This document shows, one piece after another, positions 58,931 through 64,000 of a DNA stretch of 64,000 bases. The stretch's first letter is position 1; the number at the start of each line of letters is the position of its first letter. Source of the DNA: Mycobacterium lacus (GTDB lineage Bacteria > Actinomycetota > Actinomycetes > Mycobacteriales > Mycobacteriaceae); contig NZ_AP022581.1 of NCBI RefSeq assembly GCF_010731535.1, positions 1,621,952 through 1,685,951 on the forward strand. The letters run 5' to 3'. The notes beneath the pieces are model-generated. The model was given only the letters and a program-made list of their open reading frames with translations. It did not search any database and had not been told where the DNA came from. A program made the position numbers and the translations under genes.

Positions 58931-59242
58931 ATGACGGGTTCGGTATACGTCGTGCCGGACTTCTTGAGCGTGCTGGAGCGGACTCACGAGAACGTGTCGG
59001 TCGACATCAGATCGGCGATCGGCATGGTCACCGGGATGAGCCAGTCGGTTTCCACCACCCACGGCTCATTCTGCTCGCTGTTCAACCAGATCTTGGCCGA
59101 GTTCGAGTCGATCCGCAGTTCCACGGGTGACGGCCTCCAACAAGTCGCCAATCAGCTTGCCGAAAAGCTTCACAGGGCCGCCGGGGCTTACGTCGACACC
59201 GACGAAGGAACGGCCGACATGCTCAGCAATTTCTTTCGCTGA
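58931..59242 (+). CDS. EspC-like ESX secretion-associated protein
   Basis: The 103-residue protein has the same length as M. tuberculosis EspC and matches it along the chain (DFLSVLERTHENVSVDIRSA, THGSFCSLFNQIL, LAEKLHRAAGAYVDTDE). It is a helical-hairpin protein with a C-terminal YVDTD, the YxxxD/E secretion signal of type VII substrates. AAGGAG lies upstream of ATG 58931 with good spacing. EspA and EspC depend on each other for export, so this pair is likely a functional unit; no espD follows. Confidence 0.86.
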   Translation: MTGSVYVVPDFLSVLERTHENVSVDIRSAIGMVTGMSQSVSTTHGSFCSLFNQILAEFESIRSSTGDGLQQVANQLAEKLHRAAGAYVDTDEGTADMLSNFFR

Positions 59243-59380
59243 TCACGTCGGGTTCGCATGGGTGGAGACGCGAAGACGTCGGGGTTCGCGGGTAAATGGC
59301 GTCACGAAAACCGCGGTCGGCCGATGTGCCATGATGTCCACGCTGGTCAAGGCCTAGTCAGGGAGCACCCAGGAGCAGTT

Positions 59381-62380
59381 GTGGATCTCAATTTTTCGAT
59401 GGTCACGAGACCCGTAGAGCGTCTGGTGGCCACGGCACAGAACGGTCTGGAAGTCCTGCGACTGGGCGGCCTGGAAACGGGCAGCGTTCCCTCGCCGTCC
59501 CAGATCGTCGAGAGCGTCCCGATGTACAAACTGAGACGGTACTTTCCGCCGGACAGCCGGCCGGGGCATCCACCCGTGGGCCCGCCAGTGCTGATGGTGC
59601 ACCCGATGATGATGTCGGCAGACATGTGGGACGTCACCCGCGAGGACGGCGCCGTGGGAATCCTGCACGCCAGCGGGCTGGATCCCTGGGTCATCGACTT
59701 CGGCTCACCCGACAAGGTCGAGGGCGGGATGCGTCGCACCCTGGCAGACCACATCGTCGCGCTCAGTCAGGCAATCGACACGGTCAAGGACACCACCGGC
59801 CACGACGTGCACCTCGTCGGCTATTCGCAGGGCGGGATGTTCTGCTACCAGGCCGCGGCATACCGGCGCTCGAAGGACATCGCCAGCGTGGTGGCGTTCG
59901 GCTCGCCGGTGGATACCCTGGCCGCGTTGCCCATGGGCATCCCGGCGAACATGGGCGCCGCGGTCGCCGATTTCATGGCCGATCACGTGTTCAACCGGTT
60001 GGACATCCCAAGCTGGATGGCGCGCATGGGTTTTCAAATGATGGACCCACTCAAGACCGCCAAGGCCCGGGTCGACTTCCTGCGTCAGCTGCACGACCGT
60101 GAGGCGCTGCTGCCACGGGAACAACAGCGCAGGTTTCTCGAGTCGGAAGGCTGGATCGCCTGGTCCGGCCCGGCGATCTCGGAACTGCTCAAGCAGTTCA
60201 TCGCCCATAACCGAATGATGACCGGCGGCTTCGCCATTAGCGGCCAGATGGTGACGCTCACCGACATCACCTGCCCGATACTGGCGTTCGTCGGCGAGGT
60301 CGACGACATCGGCCAGCCGGCGTCCGTGCGCGGCATCCGGCGCGCCGCGCCCAACGCCGAGGTCTACGAATGCCTCATTCGGACAGGCCATTTCGGTCTC
60401 GTCGTGGGGTCCCGGGCCGCACACCAGAGCTGGCCGACCGTGGCCGACTGGGTGCTCTGGATCTCGGCCGACGGTGACAAGCCGGGGAATATCGGCCTGA
60501 TGGTCGAGCAGCCGGCCGAACACACCGACAGCGGTGTCGCGATGAGTTCCCGGATCGCGCACGGCTTTGGTGAGGTCTCCGAGGCGGCGCTGGCGCTCGC
60601 CCGCGGCGCCGCCGACGCGGTCGTCGCCGCGAACCGATCCGTGCGCACATTGGCCGTGGAGACGGTCCGGACCCTGCCGCGGCTGGCCCGGCTGGGACAG
60701 CTCAACGACCACACCCGAATCTCGCTCGGCCGTGTCATCGACGAACAGGCGCACGATGCCCCGCAGGGCGAATTCCTGTTGTTCGACGGGCGCGTGCACA
60801 CCTACGAGGCCGTGAACCGACGCATCAACAACGTCGTTCGTGGCCTGATCGAGGTCGGGGTGCGGCAGGGAGACCGCGTGGGTGTGCTGATGGAGACGCG
60901 GCCCAGCGCGCTGGTGGCCATCGCCGCGCTGTCCCGGCTGGGGGCGGTGGCCGTCGTGATGCGGCCGGACGCCGATCTGGCCGCGACGGTCCGCCTCGGC
61001 GGAGTCACCGAGATCCTGACCGACCCGACCAACCTCGATGCCGCCCGCCGGCTGCCTGGTCAGGTACTGGTGCTGGGCGGCGGTGAATCACGTGATCTGC
61101 ATCTGCCGGAGGACGCCTTTGAACAGGGCCAAGTTATTGACATGGAGCAGATCGACCCCGACGCCGTCGAGCTGCCCGCCTGGTACCGGCCCAACCCCGG
61201 GTTGGCGCGCGACCTGGCGGCCATCGCATTCAGCACGGCCGGTGGCGAACTCGTCGCCAAGCAGATCACCAACTACCGCTGGGCGGTGTCGGCCTTCGGA
61301 ACCGCCTCGACGGCCGCGCTCGACCGCAAAGACACCGTGTACTGCTTGACGCCGCTGCACCACGAGTCCGCGCTGTTGGTCAACCTGGGTGGCGCCGTCG
61401 TCGGCGGCACCCGCATCGCGCTGTCGCGGGGCCTGCAGCCGGACCGGTTCGTGCAGGAGGTGCGCCAGTACGGCGTCACGGTCGTGTCGTACACCTGGGC
61501 CATGCTTCGCGAGGTCGTCGACGATCCGGCGTTTGTGCTGCAGGGCAATCATCCGGTGCGGCTGTTCATCGGCTCGGGAATGCCAACCGGATTGTGGGCC
61601 CGCGTCGTCGACGCCTTCGCGCCGGCGCATGTCGTCGAGTTCTTCGCGACCACCGACGGACAGGCGGTGCTGGCCAACGTTTCCGGCGCCAAGATCGGCA
61701 GCAAGGGCCGTCCGCTGCCCGGTGCTGGGCGTGTCGAACTCGGCGCCTACGACGCCGAACATGACCTGATCCTGGAGAACGACAGCGGCTTCGTCCAGGT
61801 GGCCGAAACCAACGAGGTTGGGGTGTTGCTCGCTCAGTCTCGTGGGCCGATCGACCCGACCGCGTCGGTCAAACGTGGCGTCTTCGCCCCCGCCGACACC
61901 TGGATATCGACGGAGTATCTGTTCCGCCGCGATGAGGACGGGGACTACTGGCTGCTGGGGAGGCGCGGCTCGGTGGTGCGCACCGCGCGTGGGATGGTCT
62001 ACGCGGAGCCGGTCACCGACGCGCTCGGCGGCATCAACGGCGTCGACCTCGCGGTGACCTACGGCGTCTCGGCCGGAGGCCGACAGGTGGCGGTGTCGGC
62101 GGTGATGCTACGGCCGGGAGCGACGATCACCGCGGCCGACTTGACCGAGGCCGTGGCGAGCATGCCGGTGGGCCTGGGGCCCGACGTGGTGCACGTGGTG
62201 CCGGGGTTGCCGCTGAATCCGACGACCTACCGCCCCATCGTCGGCGCCCTGCGCGCTGCCGGGATCCCCAAGGCGGGACGCCACGCCTGGTATTTCGACC
62301 CCGCCAGCAACGACTTCCGGCGGTTGACTCCCACGGCGCGCGCCGAGCTGAGCGGCAGGCCAAAGCACGCCGATGCTTGA
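59381..62380 (+). CDS. PhaC-like alpha/beta hydrolase fused to an AMP-ligase-like domain (Rv1683 homologue)
   Basis: GTG 59381 follows AGGAG by five bases and gives 999 residues, the length I recall for Rv1683. The N-terminal half is a PHA-synthase-like hydrolase with PPVLMVHPMMMSADMWD, the nucleophile elbow LVGYSQGGMFCYQ (Ser), Asp in FVGEVDDIGQP and His in IRTGHFGLVVGSR. The C-terminal half has the adenylate-forming fold, but key motifs are altered: the phosphate loop reads AFSTAGGELVAKQIT, the usual Y-G-x-T-E is FFATTDGQA, and the C-terminal catalytic Lys region reads LPLNPTTYRPIVG with no Lys. In M. tuberculosis Rv1683 is implicated in triacylglycerol metabolism. It overlaps the next gene by 8 bases. 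Confidence 0.88.
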   Translation: MDLNFSMVTRPVERLVATAQNGLEVLRLGGLETGSVPSPSQIVESVPMYKLRRYFPPDSRPGHPPVGPPVLMVHPMMMSADMWDVTREDGAVGILHASGLDPWVIDFGSPDKVEGGMRRTLADHIVALSQAIDTVKDTTGHDVHLVGYSQGGMFCYQAAAYRRSKDIASVVAFGSPVDTLAALPMGIPANMGAAVADFMADHVFNRLDIPSWMARMGFQMMDPLKTAKARVDFLRQLHDREALLPREQQRRFLESEGWIAWSGPAISELLKQFIAHNRMMTGGFAISGQMVTLTDITCPILAFVGEVDDIGQPASVRGIRRAAPNAEVYECLIRTGHFGLVVGSRAAHQSWPTVADWVLWISADGDKPGNIGLMVEQPAEHTDSGVAMSSRIAHGFGEVSEAALALARGAADAVVAANRSVRTLAVETVRTLPRLARLGQLNDHTRISLGRVIDEQAHDAPQGEFLLFDGRVHTYEAVNRRINNVVRGLIEVGVRQGDRVGVLMETRPSALVAIAALSRLGAVAVVMRPDADLAATVRLGGVTEILTDPTNLDAARRLPGQVLVLGGGESRDLHLPEDAFEQGQVIDMEQIDPDAVELPAWYRPNPGLARDLAAIAFSTAGGELVAKQITNYRWAVSAFGTASTAALDRKDTVYCLTPLHHESALLVNLGGAVVGGTRIALSRGLQPDRFVQEVRQYGVTVVSYTWAMLREVVDDPAFVLQGNHPVRLFIGSGMPTGLWARVVDAFAPAHVVEFFATTDGQAVLANVSGAKIGSKGRPLPGAGRVELGAYDAEHDLILENDSGFVQVAETNEVGVLLAQSRGPIDPTASVKRGVFAPADTWISTEYLFRRDEDGDYWLLGRRGSVVRTARGMVYAEPVTDALGGINGVDLAVTYGVSAGGRQVAVSAVMLRPGATITAADLTEAVASMPVGLGPDVVHVVPGLPLNPTTYRPIVGALRAAGIPKAGRHAWYFDPASNDFRRLTPTARAELSGRPKHADA

Positions 62381-62591
62381 CGCTTGGCTCCTGAGCATCC
62401 TGGTGTGCCCCGCCGACCGGGGTCCACTGGTGCTCGTCGATGACTGCAAAGCTCTCTACAACCCCCGGCTGCGCCGCGCGTACCGCATCGAGGACGGCAT
62501 CCCGGTGCTGCTGATTGACGAGGCCCGCGATGTCGACGATGACGAGCACGCCCGGTTCATGGCGCAAGGCCGTCCGGCAGATCCCCAGTGA
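62373..62591 (+). CDS. Trm112-like small protein (UPF0434; Rv1684 homologue)
   Basis: The 72-residue protein has the Trm112 fold signature LLSILVCPADRGPLVLVDD and AYRIEDGIPVLLIDEARD. Only one Cys remains, so the zinc site of eukaryotic Trm112 is absent, as in other actinobacterial members. Relatives activate methyltransferases. It overlaps the preceding gene and its end overlaps the convergent TetR gene by 35 bases. Confidence 0.85.
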   Translation: MLDAWLLSILVCPADRGPLVLVDDCKALYNPRLRRAYRIEDGIPVLLIDEARDVDDDEHARFMAQGRPADPQ

Positions 62592-63177
62592 GATAGCGCT
62601 GCAGGTTTGGCGCGATGGTCTGCGCGATCTGTTCGGCCGGCAGCGACGCGAACGGCTCGACCTTCACGACATAGCGCGCCATGACCACCCCCATCAATTG
62701 CGACGCGACGAACTGGGTGCGGATCTTGCCAGTTCCCGGGGGGATGTCGACGCGCGCCCCCAGTTCCACCGCAACCACGTCCTGGAGGTAGGAGCGCGCC
62801 AAACTCACGTCGGCGCCGGAGATCAGCGACCGTATTGTCGCGATGAGCCCCGCGCCCAGTTCGGAGTCCCACAGTCCCAGCAAGACCGACGCCAACTTGG
62901 TTCCGAGCTGCTCGACGGGGGCTTCGCGCATCGGCGCGAGCACTATCATCGGGTCGATCGGAACATTGACTGCGGCAGCGAAAAGCTGCTCTTTGGTGCC
63001 GAAGTAGTGATGCACGAGTGCGGCATCCACTCCCGCCCCCGTGGCTACCGCCCGTATTGACGTTCGGTCGATGCCGTTGCGCGCAAACAATTCCCGAGCG
63101 CTAGCCAGGATGCGCTCACGAGTATCGGAGTTCCCGGCCGGCCGCCCGCGCCTCCTGCGTTTTATGTTGTCAGGCAA
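62557..63177 (-). CDS. TetR-family transcriptional regulator (Rv1685c homologue)
   Basis: The 206-residue protein has an N-terminal TetR helix-turn-helix (TRERILASARELFARNGIDR, TSIRAVATGAGVDAALVHHY) after a basic arm KRRRRGRPAG. The C-terminal ligand domain is of the TetR_C type with helices around LLGLWDSELGAGLIATIRSL. It lies four bases downstream of the ABC permease gene on the same strand and probably controls that exporter. Confidence 0.9.
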   Translation of the reverse strand: MPDNIKRRRRGRPAGNSDTRERILASARELFARNGIDRTSIRAVATGAGVDAALVHHYFGTKEQLFAAAVNVPIDPMIVLAPMREAPVEQLGTKLASVLLGLWDSELGAGLIATIRSLISGADVSLARSYLQDVVAVELGARVDIPPGTGKIRTQFVASQLMGVVMARYVVKVEPFASLPAEQIAQTIAPNLQRYLTGDLPDGLAP

Positions 63178-63181
63178 CGTG

Positions 63182-63907
63182 TTACGGCGTCCTTCGCCGC
63201 AGGGTTGCTGCGGCCAGGCACAACGCCGCGACGGCGAAACCCAGCACGACGACGATGTCGCGGACCGCGATACTGGTCAATTCCGTATGCGCGCCAACCT
63301 GTTGAAGGGCTTCCAGCGCGTAGCTGGCCGGCATGACATTGCTGATCCACTGCAGCCAGTCCGACATCGCTTCGCGCGGAACGATGATGCCGGCCAGGAG
63401 CAGCTGCGGCACCATCACCAGCGGTATGAACTGCACTGCCTGAAACTCCGTGCGGGCGAACGCACTACACAGCAGACCCAGACCCACGCCCAGCACGGCG
63501 TTGACGATCGCGATCACGAACACCCATGCGGGGCTGCCAGCAGTGTCGAAACCCAGGAACCAAAACGACACCACGCACGTCAAAGTGGCCTGCGCGGCCG
63601 CGGCGATCGAGAAAGCGGTCCCATAAGCGAGCAGCAGGTCCAGCCGGCGCAGCGGTGTGGTCAGGATGCGCTCCAAGGTTCCGGAGGCCCGTTCCCGCTG
63701 CATCGTTATCGACGTGATGATGAACATCAGGAAGAGCGGGAATAGGCCAATCAGGATCAGGCACGCATTGTTGAACGGCGACGGGGTACCCGGTCGATGC
63801 GGGGCATTTTGGAACATGTAGTACATCAGCACCATGACCAGAACCGGCACCCCCAGGATCATCGCAACGCTGCGGTAATCAACGGCCAGCTGGCGCAGGA
63901 TGCGCAT
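63182..63907 (-). CDS. ABC-2 type exporter permease (Rv1686c homologue)
   Basis: The 241-residue membrane protein has about six hydrophobic segments, among them SVAMILGVPVLVMVLMYYMF, ACLILIGLFPLFLMFIITSI and VFVIAIVNAVLGVGLGLLCS, and the ABC-2 membrane family signature ERASGTLERILTTPLRRLDL. It pairs with the ATPase encoded just upstream, whose stop is 26 bases before this ATG. Substrate unknown; the family exports drugs or lipids. An upstream non-ATG start within the gap is possible. Confidence 0.88.
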   Translation of the reverse strand: MRILRQLAVDYRSVAMILGVPVLVMVLMYYMFQNAPHRPGTPSPFNNACLILIGLFPLFLMFIITSITMQRERASGTLERILTTPLRRLDLLLAYGTAFSIAAAAQATLTCVVSFWFLGFDTAGSPAWVFVIAIVNAVLGVGLGLLCSAFARTEFQAVQFIPLVMVPQLLLAGIIVPREAMSDWLQWISNVMPASYALEALQQVGAHTELTSIAVRDIVVVLGFAVAALCLAAATLRRRTP

Positions 63908-63933
63908 CGTGGTGGCCGCGTAGGCCTTCAGCC

Positions 63934-64000
63934 CTATCCGGCCTGGGGCGGCGTGGTGGTGCGCTTGATGATGGACAGGAACGCTTCCTCCAGTGACGTG
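63934..64000 (-). CDS. ABC exporter ATP-binding protein, C-terminal fragment (Rv1687c homologue)
   Basis: Only the last 22 codons lie in the window, reading SLEEAFLSIIKRTTTPPQAG then TAG. The SLEEAFL phrase is typical of the end of drug-exporter ABC ATPases. The position directly upstream of the permease supports the call. Confidence 0.7.
   Translation of the reverse strand, partial: TSLEEAFLSIIKRTTTPPQAG

Noticed and set aside
59258..59380. Longer start for the PhaC/AMP-ligase fusion
   Set aside because: GTG 59381 has AGGAG at ideal spacing and gives the family length; the upstream codons show no conservation that I can recognise.

Overview
The window comes from a slow-growing Mycobacterium. 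It is GC-rich and carries PE and PPE genes, EspA/EspC-like type VII secretion substrates, and the gene order pheS-pheT, argCJBDFRGH, pks10-7-8-9-11, cyp139, ABC-F that I recognise from the M. tuberculosis pheS-argH-pks-Rv1667c/68c neighbourhood. The right edge follows the Rv1683-Rv1687c order. Species cannot be fixed from the sequence alone.

Layout. (1) 1-881: the end of an IS3-family element that truncates a GH18 glycosidase gene. (2) 990-12477: an apparently complete biosynthetic locus. An aromatic-ring monooxygenase and an O-methyltransferase lie on the minus strand. On the plus strand a tight operon with 4-nt start/stop overlaps encodes a DarB-like ketosynthase, a DarA-like dialkylresorcinol condensing enzyme, a free ACP, a one-module KS-AT-ACP polyketide synthase and a fatty acyl-AMP ligase. 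This looks like a dialkylresorcinol-type pathway fed by FAAL/PKS chemistry, and it is the most interesting part of the window. (3) 12712-16241: pheS-pheT. (4) 16467-23883: three PE-family genes. The first is frameshifted. The second has a nonsense codon and a second IS copy whose 4-bp target duplication (GGGC) is still visible. The third carries a Q-T-G tandem repeat. (5) 23945-32493: the arginine operon, with an ARG box at argC. (6) 33181-52597: type III PKSs (pks10, pks11) flanking three modular type I PKSs and a P450, followed by an ABC-F protein (to 54363). (7) 54528-56478: a cobalamin riboswitch in front of a PPE2-like gene. (8) 57741-59242: an EspA-like/EspC-like pair. (9) 59381-64000: a PhaC-like/AMP-ligase fusion, a Trm112-like protein, a TetR regulator and an ABC exporter.

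How the genes work together. In region 2 the FAAL should activate a fatty acid and load it on a carrier, the KS-AT-ACP should add malonate without reduction, and DarB/DarA should join and aromatise two chains. The divergent oxygenase and methyltransferase are placed to decorate the ring. In region 6 Pks9 carries a KSQ (Cys to Gln) domain and no N-terminal docking helix, so it reads as the loading module. Pks7 (methylmalonyl AT) and Pks8 (malonyl AT) are fully reducing extension modules, and the type III enzymes probably finish the product.

Quality caveat. Pks7 and Pks8 are broken by many short indels, mostly in runs of G, at different places in two near-identical copies. Most of these look like sequencing or assembly errors rather than gene decay.
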